Assembly: GCA_030614005.1 (NCBI GenBank)
Contig: JAUWKS010000020.1
Location: forward strand, 1-54,033
Direction: 5' to 3'
DNA: 54,033 nt
DNA from: Candidatus Heimdallarchaeota archaeon
GTDB lineage: Archaea > Asgardarchaeota > Heimdallarchaeia > JABLTI01
The notes under the pieces were generated by a model, which did no database searches, was not told the origin of the DNA, and saw nothing but the letters and a program-made list of their open reading frames with translations. This document shows positions 43,438 to 52,641 of this stretch, one piece after another. Positions within the stretch are counted from its first letter, which is position 1, and each line of letters starts with the position of its first letter. A program made the translations under genes and the position numbers.

Positions 43438-44160
43438 ATGAGTAGTAAAAAAAAGAAGGAATCTCAAAGTAGAAGAGTAATAGACAAATTTAGTTTAAAA
43501 ACCTGGTACACTGTTCATGCTCCAGAAATGTTCGGAGGAGATGAACTCGCTGAAACGCCATCAGCAGAAGAAGAATACCTTGTCGGTAGAAATCTTAGTA
43601 CAACTATGATGGATTTAACTGGCGATTATAAAAAAATGCATGTTAAGCTTACTTTTAAAATACGAGACTCAAAAGGTGATCATTGTTATACAGATTTCCA
43701 TGGTCATGAGTACACTCGTGATTATTTGCGATCAATGATCCGAAGAAGAAGAACAAGAATTGATGGTATCTTTAATGTTACAACTAAAGATGGCGCCAGA
43801 TTACGTTTAAGTATCATTGCTCTAACACCTTTCCGATGTAAAGCAAGTCACGAAAGAGGCATCAGAAAAGCAATGTTGGAAGTTGTCAATAAAAGAGCAG
43901 CTAGAACACCATTTGATGTTTTTGTCAAAGATTTAGTTGGAGGAAGAATTGCTACCGAAGTCTATAAAGCTTCCAAGAAAATTCATCCAACACAAAATGT
44001 AGATGTCTGGAAATCAAGAGTGCTAAACCAACCAACAATGAAACTTGAACCAGAAAAACCAAAAGTTGTTGAACCAAAAGCAGTTGAAGCTGAAGAACCA
44101 AAAGTTGAAGAAAAAAAGGAAGAAGCAGCTCCTGTTGAAGTTAAACCAACAGAATCATAA
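43438..44160 (+). CDS. rps3ae: 30S ribosomal protein S3Ae
   Basis: The 240-aa product has the eS1/S3Ae core: KTWYTVHAPEMFGGDELAETPS, VKLTFKI, FHGHEYTRDYLRSMIRRRRTRIDG and VYKASKKIHPTQNVDVWKSRV. The last 45 residues are a Lys/Glu/Pro/Val tail longer than usual. GGAG sits 8 bases before ATG. Confidence 0.95.
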   Translation: MSSKKKKESQSRRVIDKFSLKTWYTVHAPEMFGGDELAETPSAEEEYLVGRNLSTTMMDLTGDYKKMHVKLTFKIRDSKGDHCYTDFHGHEYTRDYLRSMIRRRRTRIDGIFNVTTKDGARLRLSIIALTPFRCKASHERGIRKAMLEVVNKRAARTPFDVFVKDLVGGRIATEVYKASKKIHPTQNVDVWKSRVLNQPTMKLEPEKPKVVEPKAVEAEEPKVEEKKEEAAPVEVKPTES

Positions 44161-44174
44161 GTGATTCTTATCTA

Positions 44175-44197
44175 ATTTCCAGAGCATTTCTGGAAAT
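44175..44197 (+). terminator. hairpin terminator after rps3ae
   Basis: ATTTCCAGA (44175-44183) and TCTGGAAAT (44189-44197) form a 9-bp stem, then ATTCTCTCCTTTTATTG. Confidence 0.55.
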
Positions 44198-44347
44198 ATT
44201 CTCTCCTTTTATTGTTCTATTTTACTTTAAACCAAAGTAATTTTTATTTACTTTTTACTTCTGATTTTTATAAATTATAAACCAGAAAAGCAATAAGAAA
44301 TCCAATACAGTATACATTTAATCAGTAATTTTGAGAGTAGGAAAAAT

Positions 44348-45394
44348 ATGACCTTAGAAAAAGCAAAAAATAAATCTTTACAACAAAAAAAAGATAAAGT
44401 TGATGATTCAATAATCTCTTTCAGCGAGTGTTTGAGAAATTGGGAACCGTATCAAAAAAAGGGTTCAGATCCAAATGAAGTTCGTATGTTAGATATTCTT
44501 GAATGCTGGACGGGAGAATTGGGACCTGCAATTGGACTTGTTGGCATACCTTTTGATTCAGCTGTTCTAGGTCGAAAAGGTGCTAAAGCGGGTCCAAAAA
44601 AAATCCGTGATTCAATTAGATACTTTAAGGCCTACAGTTGGGATTTAGATTATTGGTTTGGTGATAAAAGAGTATACGATTTTGGTGATATTATTACAGA
44701 GGGAGATTCAGTAGCAGAAGCACATGAAAATATTGCTGAAATAATACGTAAAATTGCAGAGAAAGGATTTACCACTCTAACGCTCGGAGGAGATCATTCA
44801 TTGGGGTACCCTATTTTGAAAGGGTTAAAAAATGCACACCAACCAAATAAAATAGGACTCATAAATATTGACGCACATTTGGATGTTCGGGAAGTCATTG
44901 ACGGAAAAATAACTAGTGGTACACCATTTCGAAGAGTATTAGATAATGGTATAGTCAAGGGAGAAAATTTCGTAGAGATTGGAATTAGAGATTTTACAAA
45001 TGCTAGAAAGTATAGACGTTATTTAGAAGAAAAAGGTGGGACTATCTTTACTATGAATGATATCCGAAAAAGAGGTATGGAAGATATTATCCAAGAAGCA
45101 ATATCCATTATCGGACGGAAAACTGATGTAACATATATTTCAATAGATATGGACAGTCTTGATCAGATATATGCACCAGGTGTAAGTGCGCCAACACCTG
45201 ATGGTCTAACACCACATCAAATAAATCAAATTATTCATGAAATAGTTGTCAATACAAATGTCATTGGAATGGACATAGTAGAACTAAATCCTCTCTATGA
45301 TACTGCAGACACAACTGCAATCAATGCAGCAAATTTCCTCGTACAATTTGTTGCCTCATATTATTGGAAAATGGATAAAGAGAAGACAAAATAA
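44348..45394 (+). CDS. ureohydrolase (agmatinase/arginase family)
   Basis: The 348-aa enzyme has the complete dinuclear Mn site: GGDHSLG (His), INIDAHLDVR (Asp-His-Asp) and SIDMDSLDQIYAPG (Asp-x-Asp). It hydrolyses a guanidino compound and releases urea; agmatinase, feeding polyamine synthesis, is the usual archaeal role. The N-terminus is about 40 residues longer than most agmatinases. The substrate loop is not diagnostic by eye, so formiminoglutamase or guanidinobutyrase cannot be excluded. Own promoter likely, 188 bp from rps3ae. Confidence 0.88.
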   Translation: MTLEKAKNKSLQQKKDKVDDSIISFSECLRNWEPYQKKGSDPNEVRMLDILECWTGELGPAIGLVGIPFDSAVLGRKGAKAGPKKIRDSIRYFKAYSWDLDYWFGDKRVYDFGDIITEGDSVAEAHENIAEIIRKIAEKGFTTLTLGGDHSLGYPILKGLKNAHQPNKIGLINIDAHLDVREVIDGKITSGTPFRRVLDNGIVKGENFVEIGIRDFTNARKYRRYLEEKGGTIFTMNDIRKRGMEDIIQEAISIIGRKTDVTYISIDMDSLDQIYAPGVSAPTPDGLTPHQINQIIHEIVVNTNVIGMDIVELNPLYDTADTTAINAANFLVQFVASYYWKMDKEKTK

Positions 45395-45395
45395 A

Positions 45396-46471
45396 TTAAC
45401 GTCTTCTGTTTCTGATAAAAATCAGACCAAATGCCGAAACAGCAAGTAATCCTATACCTCCGAGAGAGGATCCTGCAATAATAAGTACCAAGTCCCATCT
45501 CCAACGTTTTGGTTCAAAATACAGATCATTTACCACTTCTTGAACAGCTTCCAAGCACTTTGCAAATTGTTCGGGACGAATGAAATAATCCGTTGATTCT
45601 TCTGCATCTCGCCAAACTTTGATACTATTTGACTCAACATATAGTTGATAATAAGAATGCACTAAATAATCATAGCTTAGAGCAAAGTAAGCATCATCTA
45701 ACTGGAAAAACCCCAAGGAAATTAACTCGTTTATTAATAATTGTGCATCAGCAGCAGATAGATCATTATTGTAATACAACTCTCTATCACCATATTTGAA
45801 ATTAATATACCCATCTTGGTAAATGCTAAAATGATAGTAAGGGTTCGCTCCAGTTGGAACATAATCTAAATAATTTCCGCTGGAATAATATGAGCCTGGC
45901 CAATGGAATAAATTGATTATAAAGTCATCGAAATCAATAGTTGGTGTAGCTCTAATGTTATCAATTGTTATCCCAATTGAGGTTGTATGATTTAAATTTG
46001 GATTATTTTCTTGATAGAAAAACACTGTGACATTCAAATTAGTTTCAGGGGTGTATTGGGTGACATTCCAGTCATAACCAATTTCCCAAAAATAAGCATT
46101 ATATTGTGAATATTCGTAACTGGAATTAAAAATAACACTCTCATTAGCAAACATTTCGAATATGTACTCTTCATTTGAATCATAAAATGATAAATCGTCT
46201 CAATAATTGTGATTAACAAAGAGCGAAACAGGATTATAATCTATTATATCTCCATCATCTATATTCCAGAATATCGGTCTATCTGCAACAAAATTTGATT
46301 CTGTATTTCATATTCAAATTTGCTTACTAATTCTCGTCCAGTCAATTTCTTTTCGTAAAAATCATTGAATGTTATTGCATTAACATCAGTAACCTGATTT
46401 AAAATAACAAACGTTGATGTAAGAATGGAAAATAGAATGAAACTAGCATAAATATTCCTGGGCTTTAACAA
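45396..46471 (-). pseudogene. membrane-anchored surface protein gene, broken by a frameshift and a stop
   Basis: Reading from ATG 46471, a signal peptide (SFILFSILTSTFVILNQV) and 45 residues end at TAG 46259-46261. The continuation lies in another frame as IDDGDIIDYNPVSLFVNHNY, meets TGA at 46200-46202, then stays open from 46199 to 45396, giving a beta-rich extracellular part and a C-terminal membrane segment (LVLIIAGSSLGGIGLLAVSAFG) followed by RNRRR. Signal peptide plus C-terminal anchor fit one original surface protein of about 355 residues. If ATG 46154 is used, a 252-aa protein without signal peptide results. Confidence 0.65.
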
Positions 46472-46527
46472 TGAGATACCTCAGTAAATTAAATGGTTTT
46501 TCAATATATGAATAGAGATTAGCAATA

Positions 46528-47391
46528 TCAACTAGTAATATTCTCATCTGAGATTTTGGGTGTATTTTTTCGAAGTTTACGTGCTCTTCTAGTTCTTCGG
46601 TATTTTCTCTTTTTCATTGGAGAGCCATAATGGTATGCAATATGATCATTGAAAATTTCTTGCCAGCGTTTTTCTAGCATTATTAAAACAATTCCAGAGA
46701 GTATTGTTAAGGTAAATACAGTCGCTGCTCCCAAAAAGAAAACAGCTGTAATGCTGGCAGTAATAAATTCAAAAAACCAGTCGGCAATTATTGAGCTTAA
46801 ACCAAAAAACAGCATCGTACCAGTTCCTACGAAGAATATATCATAAATAATATAAATCCAGAAAATCTTGCTTCCTTTTATTGGTATATCCTGATTTTCC
46901 ATTGGAGGTGCTTTCAGCAAATGATTACGAAGTTTTTCATAGCGAACATATTGAATAAAAGGCACACCAATAAAAGTTGTAAGAGTCAAAATTACCATTA
47001 GTATAAAAGTATCATTTTTTGTTGTAACTTCATATCTACCGTGAGGGTGATACCAATGATCATTCAAATCTTGCAATGTTTGTAGAAGATAATAGAAATA
47101 ATAAATACCTAATGTGAAAATACTCACAACAAGAATATTGTCATAGTCTCTTTGAGTAATTTGAACTTTAGTATTAATATATCGTTCTTTTTCAACAGGT
47201 TTGGTTGGAAAATATTGTTCAAGATAATCAAAAAGATGATTTCTACTATAAGAGTTTCTTTGAACAGCAAAACAAAACGGGCAAATGGGTTTTCCCTCTA
47301 TTAATGGCTTTTGACAATTAAAGCATGTACTGTTCAAGATATTTTTCTTCCCATAAGTATTAATCTTTATTAGATTTAATTGACTACACAT
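46528..47391 (-). CDS. zinc-ribbon protein with about four membrane segments
   Basis: The 287-aa protein has a half zinc ribbon (CFNCQKP...CPFC, residues about 23-41), then membrane segments at about 90-110, 130-155, 180-205 and 215-240, and a very basic C-terminus (KKRKYRRTRRARKLRK). The N-terminal membrane part resembles DUF4234-type proteins. Function unknown. It is divergent from the YigZ-like gene and not in an operon. Confidence 0.7.
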   Translation of the reverse strand: MCSQLNLIKINTYGKKNILNSTCFNCQKPLIEGKPICPFCFAVQRNSYSRNHLFDYLEQYFPTKPVEKERYINTKVQITQRDYDNILVVSIFTLGIYYFYYLLQTLQDLNDHWYHPHGRYEVTTKNDTFILMVILTLTTFIGVPFIQYVRYEKLRNHLLKAPPMENQDIPIKGSKIFWIYIIYDIFFVGTGTMLFFGLSSIIADWFFEFITASITAVFFLGAATVFTLTILSGIVLIMLEKRWQEIFNDHIAYHYGSPMKKRKYRRTRRARKLRKNTPKISDENITS

Positions 47392-47467
47392 TTAAAATTA
47401 ACCCATTGAACTGGACATTAAAGCAATATTTCGTGAAACTAAATAAAAAAATAATCCCGTGCTTAAT

Positions 47468-47857
47468 ATGAAGACAATTAGTGACTCAGGCAGAGGACTA
47501 AAGAATAAAATTAAGAAATCGATATTTATCACTACAATTTATCATGTTAGTTCTCAAGAGGAAGTGCAAAGTCATCTACTCAAAATACAAGAAGAATTTA
47601 GAAAAGCAACTCACAATGCATATGCCTATAGAATAGGCAATCCAACTTTATGGGAAGAAAGTTCTGATGATGGAGAAGTGAAAGGGTGTGCAGGAAAACC
47701 AATAATGAACATTCTACAGAAACAAGAAATAACTAATACTCTAGTAATAGTTACAAGATTTTATGGGGGAGTAAAATTAGGTCCAGGAGGCTTAATTCGC
47801 GCTTATTCCAAATCAGCTGCAGAATTAATCAAAATAATAGGTTTAAAAGAACTCTAA
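47468..47857 (+). CDS. YigZ/IMPACT family protein
   Basis: The product (about 129 aa) contains the UPF0029 hallmarks SSDDGEVKGCAGKPIMNIL and VTRFYGGVKLGPGGLIRAYSKSA. The eukaryotic relative IMPACT/YIH1 regulates the kinase GCN2; the bacterial role is unclear. The second (C-terminal DUF1949) domain found in bacterial YigZ is absent. ATG 47468 is preferred over GTG 47459. Ser at position 12 etc. are not diagnostic. Confidence 0.88.
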   Translation: MKTISDSGRGLKNKIKKSIFITTIYHVSSQEEVQSHLLKIQEEFRKATHNAYAYRIGNPTLWEESSDDGEVKGCAGKPIMNILQKQEITNTLVIVTRFYGGVKLGPGGLIRAYSKSAAELIKIIGLKEL

Positions 47858-48000
47858 TTCCTAACTGTCAAAGAAAGAAATCTTTTTAGTGAATGTAATA
47901 CTCATATAATATTTATTCTTAAATTACTCAAGAGAATCTTTTAGTTAATTTAAACAAAGAACAAATAGCAATTGGAAAAGTTATTGGGAAAGTAACGACA

Positions 48001-49128
48001 TTGGTCAACCTTAAACTTATCATCGATGGAATTGCAATACCATTTGGAATCATCGCATCGACTGTTATTATATCCCGTAACAAACGTAACATTGCAAATA
48101 TTTTGATAGGATTAATTGCTTTTCTTGCTGGAGTGGTTTCAGTTTCATTTGGTTTATTGAAAGAAATATTCTTCCCGATCAATGAAAATCTTGCAATGAT
48201 TTTCGTAAAATTAGCTTTTCTATCTATGTTTTTAATGACAATACCATCATTGAGTTTTTCGATTTTCTTCTGGAAAGCTAAATATAAAAAAATACCTAAT
48301 TTCCTTCATGTCATAGCCTTTATTCCTTCAATAATACTAACTATTTGGTTATTTGTAGATCCACATTGTATACAGTTTGTCAAAACGGACTATGGAATTA
48401 TCAATTTCTTAACAGAACCTTTGATTATCTATAGCCTTGTTATAATTTTATTAACGTTACTTCTTACAGTAATTGCATTACGATTTATGGCAAAAAATGC
48501 AAAAGCTTTCCCACAACTAAAAAGAAGGATGAATTTGTTTACTGTAGGTTTTACAGTAGGTTTTGGTGGGTCATTTTTATCGCTCTTTCTTTTAGAATAC
48601 CTTTTTCAAGATGTAATACAACCTTATGCACTCTTTGTAATTTTTACAACCATCAGCTTAACGTTGGCTTTTTCCACTTCCCTCAGTGAAGAAGAAGTAA
48701 CATTATGGCACGGTTGCCCAAAACTACTACACAACAATGGAAGCTCAACTATGTGTATTAATACTGATGATGGTCTTCCTGTAGATGTAAAATTACTAGA
48801 TATTGGAAATATAATCGAAAGAATACAAATTGATACTGAAGTATTGAAAACAGGTTCTGAAAATTGCACAAATACCGTTTTTTCTGATGAAGATAGCATT
48901 GTTCGATGTTTGACGACACATAAACCAATCAAAGTATTGGATGAACAAGTTACAAGAGAGGAAATGGAGCTAGCTCGTCAAATGGACATTATGAATGGAA
49001 ATGAATTATGTTCAGATTGTTTGCATAAAATCATTGGTTATAGAAAAGAACACAAAAACAAAACAGATTCAGAAATCAAAATGCTATTTCTTGGGATGAG
49101 AGCTGAGGAATTTTTTGGTGTCAGTTAA
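48001..49128 (+). CDS. multi-pass membrane protein with cysteine-containing cytosolic domain
   Basis: The 375-aa product has about seven hydrophobic segments in residues 1-220, like the N-terminal sensor regions of archaeal histidine kinases (for example IIDGIAIPFGIIASTVII, FLAGVVSVSFGLL, VIAFIPSIILTIWLF). The C-terminal part has six or more cysteines (HGCPK, MCINTDD, ENCTN, RCLTTHK, NELCSDCLHK) but no kinase domain. A redox or metal sensor is possible, not shown. TTG 48001 is the assumed start; no ATG lies close. Confidence 0.6.
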   Translation: MVNLKLIIDGIAIPFGIIASTVIISRNKRNIANILIGLIAFLAGVVSVSFGLLKEIFFPINENLAMIFVKLAFLSMFLMTIPSLSFSIFFWKAKYKKIPNFLHVIAFIPSIILTIWLFVDPHCIQFVKTDYGIINFLTEPLIIYSLVIILLTLLLTVIALRFMAKNAKAFPQLKRRMNLFTVGFTVGFGGSFLSLFLLEYLFQDVIQPYALFVIFTTISLTLAFSTSLSEEEVTLWHGCPKLLHNNGSSTMCINTDDGLPVDVKLLDIGNIIERIQIDTEVLKTGSENCTNTVFSDEDSIVRCLTTHKPIKVLDEQVTREEMELARQMDIMNGNELCSDCLHKIIGYRKEHKNKTDSEIKMLFLGMRAEEFFGVS

Positions 49129-49144
49129 CAAACGTATCAGTCAG

Positions 49145-49639
49145 TTATGTTTTCCAACTTGTAGAATGATACGATCGAACGATGGGATCAAAATTAATTA
49201 ACAATTCCAAATCTTCAAAATCTACTTGACATATTTTAAATCCCTTTATGCCACATTTATTCATTTTCTTTGAAAGTTTTCCTTCGTCAATAAGTGAATG
49301 AATATGATTAAGAGAATATCCACGGTTTAATTTTGTGTGGATTTTTAAGACAATTTGATTCCCCAATTTGCTTATAACTTTGAATATAAATTTAATTTGA
49401 TTTGGTGAATGGGGTACCAATGAATTGCAATAGACAATAAAATAATCATTGACTTTCACTTTTGCGAAATCCTGATTCTTCTTTATCGATTCGGCATCAA
49501 TTTTAAATCGATTATGAAGTAAAACATCTTCAGCGAAAATTGGCTTACCAGTGGTTCCGTTAAACTTGCTGGGCACATAATTTTTTCGTGTGCTATCAAC
49601 TTGTATTAGGAACGCATTTGTTCTCTGAAGTAAGCTCAT
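49145..49639 (-). CDS. EVE/PUA-like domain protein
   Basis: The product (about 164 aa) starts MSLLQRTNAFLIQVDSTRKNYV and shows a beta-rich pattern with VKVNDYFIVYCNS, which resembles EVE/PUA-family pockets that read modified bases. The match is weak by eye. GGTGAT 6-12 bases before ATG 49639 supports that start rather than 49663. The C-terminal 40 residues are helical. Confidence 0.4.
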   Translation of the reverse strand: MSLLQRTNAFLIQVDSTRKNYVPSKFNGTTGKPIFAEDVLLHNRFKIDAESIKKNQDFAKVKVNDYFIVYCNSLVPHSPNQIKFIFKVISKLGNQIVLKIHTKLNRGYSLNHIHSLIDEGKLSKKMNKCGIKGFKICQVDFEDLELLINFDPIVRSYHSTSWKT

Positions 49640-49803
49640 CTTAATCACCATTAATTTCCACATAAAGGAGCTATTAATATTCTTCGATATCCTTCGTATT
49701 GTTTGGATAGTATGATTCTCAACAATGTCAATATTCGTGTTTGAAAGGAAAGTTAAAAAAATAGAAAAGGAGTAAACTAGCTATTATTAAGGATTGAAGA
49801 ACA

Positions 49804-50730
49804 ATGAACGATTCAATACAATTCTATTACTCAGATATGGCAGATGCATTATATTTCTTTGAATATCATGGCCCTCTTTACAAAAAAATAAAGTGGAAAG
49901 AACGAAATAAAGATGTGAAAGAACTTTACAAAATTATTAGACAAATCAAATTTCCTAGATTAAAATTATTGTTACCTTGGGCGAGAACAAAAGCAGTTCT
50001 TCATAACTTAACAACACCAAAAAGCTTAACAAAATATATTCAAAATAATCCTCCAAAAGGAAAATTCGCAGAAAAATGGATAGCTGAAATTGAAAAAATG
50101 ACTGATATTTTTCAAGAGATCTTAAACCTCTATACTAAAAAAATATTGACCCCAGAAAAAAGAAAGGAACTTGAAAGCATCAGAGAAAAGATTGAAAAAA
50201 AATATTCCAAAATATGGGACAAATTAAAACGGGAAACTGAAATAACTCCAGGATTTACTTGGAAAAGAAAAGAGCCAAAAATCTGTTTGTTGTATCCAAT
50301 AGATGGAAGATTATCACACAAATTAAAATACGCAGATATTGCTTTTATCGAAACTTCAGAGGTAATGATAAAGAATGAGAGTATGTTTTTACATGAAGTA
50401 ATAAAACTACTAAATTATACTAGACCAATTTTTGCTTGGGTAAAACAAGATAGAAGAGGAATTCGAGCAATTGCTTATGAATTATTCACAGCAATGCAAA
50501 CAAAGCTTTTAATTGAAAAAATATTCAAAAAAGAATCTAATTTTAATGTAATTGTGGAAAAACTTGACACTCTTTGGATACCATATATACGCCCTGGAAC
50601 ATCTTTTGATGAAGATGAACTCGAAAGAATTTTAGAAAATAGCTACGAATTAATCTCAAATGCAGAATTCGAACCTCTTTATCAGATAGGTGAGCTCTAT
50701 ACAGAAATAAATATTATTTTACTTGAATAA
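49804..50730 (+). CDS. helical protein of unknown function (308 aa)
   Basis: I do not recognise this protein. It is rich in Lys, Ile and Glu, helical in 1-150 and with a mixed part after. FLHEVIKLLNY contains a His-Glu pair but lacks the second His of an HExxH metalloprotease, so peptidase activity is not supported. No signal or membrane segment. Its own promoter is likely (140 bp gap). Confidence 0.6.
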   Translation: MNDSIQFYYSDMADALYFFEYHGPLYKKIKWKERNKDVKELYKIIRQIKFPRLKLLLPWARTKAVLHNLTTPKSLTKYIQNNPPKGKFAEKWIAEIEKMTDIFQEILNLYTKKILTPEKRKELESIREKIEKKYSKIWDKLKRETEITPGFTWKRKEPKICLLYPIDGRLSHKLKYADIAFIETSEVMIKNESMFLHEVIKLLNYTRPIFAWVKQDRRGIRAIAYELFTAMQTKLLIEKIFKKESNFNVIVEKLDTLWIPYIRPGTSFDEDELERILENSYELISNAEFEPLYQIGELYTEINIILLE

Positions 50731-50875
50731 TGCCAGAAAAAGTAATCCTAACCAGGGTTGCTTTTCAACTATTTTTAGCGATTTAATTAAACGATTATTT
50801 GATGAAAATTTGAGATGGTTTTTATAGTGATTCGCACTAAAGAATATTAGAAGATTAGCAAAGAGCGAAATCAAA

Positions 50876-51385
50876 TTGAAAAATACAAATTCACTTTATT
50901 GCCCGTACTGCGGTTCTGTTCAAGAGAATGCTAGCCGGTTTTGTAGCTCATGTGGTGCTGATATAAATGAAACTCCAGAGACTGAATCAACTGGAATCCG
51001 AATTATTGCTGAACGACCTATGAATTCTAATGATTACCAACGATTAAACGCTTCTACAGCTGCTGCTGCTGGAAGTTATGCCTCAACAAGTCAAACTGCA
51101 GGTACATATGGAGCTCCTGTTTATAGCTCAACTCCTATAAGGACTAACAATAAGGATAATGCCACTGTTGCACTTGTCCTAGGAATTATTGGATTCGCCG
51201 TCAGTTGTTTTATTATTCCATTAGTTGGCCTTCATTATGTTAGAAAAGCAGAAGAACAATATGAAGATCCACAAACGATTCAAATAGCTAAAGTATTGAA
51301 TTGGATCCAATTGATTCTTATGTTATTTGGCACAATATTTGTGTTCGGTTATTATGTATTCTTTTATGGGTTCTTGTATTTTTAA
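50876..51385 (+). CDS. zinc-ribbon / two-membrane-segment protein, paralogue A
   Basis: The 169-aa product has an N-terminal zinc ribbon (CPYCGSVQENASRFCSSCGAD), a Ser/Thr/Ala linker of about 60 residues and two hydrophobic segments (ATVALVLGIIGFAVSCFIIPL and LIQLILMLFGTIFVFGYYVFF; about 105-125 and 140-165) in a DUF4190-like arrangement. It starts at TTG. It is the first of three similar tandem genes. Confidence 0.75.
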   Translation: MKNTNSLYCPYCGSVQENASRFCSSCGADINETPETESTGIRIIAERPMNSNDYQRLNASTAAAAGSYASTSQTAGTYGAPVYSSTPIRTNNKDNATVALVLGIIGFAVSCFIIPLVGLHYVRKAEEQYEDPQTIQIAKVLNWIQLILMLFGTIFVFGYYVFFYGFLYF

Positions 51386-51497
51386 TTTAAAATGCAAGAC
51401 CAAAGACTTTTTTTTATTGACCGATAGAAAAAATTCTAATGGTTTATATACTAGTAATTTTATTATAAATCTAGATAGTGGAAAGAGTGCATCAAGC

Positions 51498-51995
51498 TTG
51501 AGCAATTCTGAAGCCAAAATTTGTTCTAAATGTGGTAAAAGACAGGAAGAAGAAAGTATTTTCTGTGGTTCATGTGGAGCAGATTTATCAAGAAAAACAG
51601 TTGGGCGATCCATTGATAATCGAACTCTGACTCACAGACCACTAGAAAATGAGGAATTTAGTAGAAAAAATACATCAGCAAGTAAAATCGGAAGATTTAC
51701 TCCAGGAAGCGAAAAATCCGGGAAATTTGATAGATCAACTTTCACTGAAGCAACCTATACTCCAGTAAGAGAATATGTTACAAAAGCATTAATTTTAGCT
51801 ATCATAGGTTTCTTCTTTAATTTACTTTTTATTCCAGCTTATTTTGGTTTTAAATTAGTAATAAAAGCGGAAGAAGAAAATGAGGATAGAATAATGATTT
51901 TAGTTACTAAAACTCTTCTTTGGATTCAACTTATTGGTTGGGTAATTGCTATTCTTGGAATATTACTGAGGTACTTTATCTCCATTCTAATTTGA
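51498..51995 (+). CDS. zinc-ribbon / two-membrane-segment protein, paralogue B
   Basis: From TTG 51498 the product is about 165 aa, close to its neighbours (169 and 162). It has CSKCGKRQEEESIFCGSCGAD, a polar linker, then two membrane segments. The frame is open upstream to 51327, overlapping paralogue A, but that part has no zinc ribbon and is unlikely to be coding; the start therefore rests on comparison. Confidence 0.65.
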   Translation: MSNSEAKICSKCGKRQEEESIFCGSCGADLSRKTVGRSIDNRTLTHRPLENEEFSRKNTSASKIGRFTPGSEKSGKFDRSTFTEATYTPVREYVTKALILAIIGFFFNLLFIPAYFGFKLVIKAEEENEDRIMILVTKTLLWIQLIGWVIAILGILLRYFISILI

Positions 51996-52102
51996 GAAAA
52001 GTTTTCTAATAATTGTGATAATGATATTTAATTCAATAAAAAAAGAAGAAAATCAAAACAGTAAAATGAAAATAACAAAATTAAATAGAGGAGAAAAAAT
52101 AG

Positions 52103-52591
52103 ATGAGTGAAAATGCAATTCATTGTCCGTTCTGCGGATCTTTAGTAGAATCAGGTAGCGAGTTTTGTCATAGCTGTGGAGCATCATTAGATGAATCACA
52201 CAAAACTGAAAATTACGGTACAGGTTACGGAACACCAGCAACGCAAACTAGTGGCGGTTTTTCCGCTAGTGGCACTGCACCAACTCAATATACACCCCCT
52301 CAACAGGGACAAACATTTACTCAATATCCAAGAACCCAAACAGTATATAAACCCCCAAGCCAACACCAACAATCACGTAGCAGCAGCTCTTCAGGAGCAA
52401 TCGCTTTAGTCTTTGCTATTTTAGCTTGTGTTGGAGTTTTACCGTGTATTGGAAGCATAATTGCTATTGCAATCGGTTCCTCTGCTAAAAATGATGGAGA
52501 TTCAATAGGCAGTATAGCTGTTGGACTTGGCTGGTTTTCAGTATGTTCTACTATAGCTATTATTTTTATAGTCTTCATGACTTCTTTTTAG
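52103..52591 (+). CDS. zinc-ribbon / two-membrane-segment protein, paralogue C
   Basis: The 162-aa product has CPFCGSLVESGSEFCHSCGAS, a Thr/Gln/Pro/Ser-rich linker (about 35-95) and two membrane segments typical of DUF4190 (AIALVFAILACVGVLPCIGS and GLGWFSVCSTIAIIFIV). GGAG lies 8 bases before ATG. Together with A and B it forms a tandem family of unknown role. Confidence 0.78.
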   Translation: MSENAIHCPFCGSLVESGSEFCHSCGASLDESHKTENYGTGYGTPATQTSGGFSASGTAPTQYTPPQQGQTFTQYPRTQTVYKPPSQHQQSRSSSSSGAIALVFAILACVGVLPCIGSIIAIAIGSSAKNDGDSIGSIAVGLGWFSVCSTIAIIFIVFMTSF

Positions 52592-52641
52592 AAAAATCTG
52601 ATAGAGGAGGACAATTAAACTCCTCCTCAAAATTAATGTTT

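Noticed and set aside
46200..46202. In-frame TGA as a selenocysteine codon
   Set aside because: The preceding frameshift and the lack of a redox motif or obvious SECIS-like hairpin make decay more likely.
50389..50420. Metalloprotease HExxH site in the 308-aa protein
   Set aside because: The motif is HEVIK; the second His is missing.
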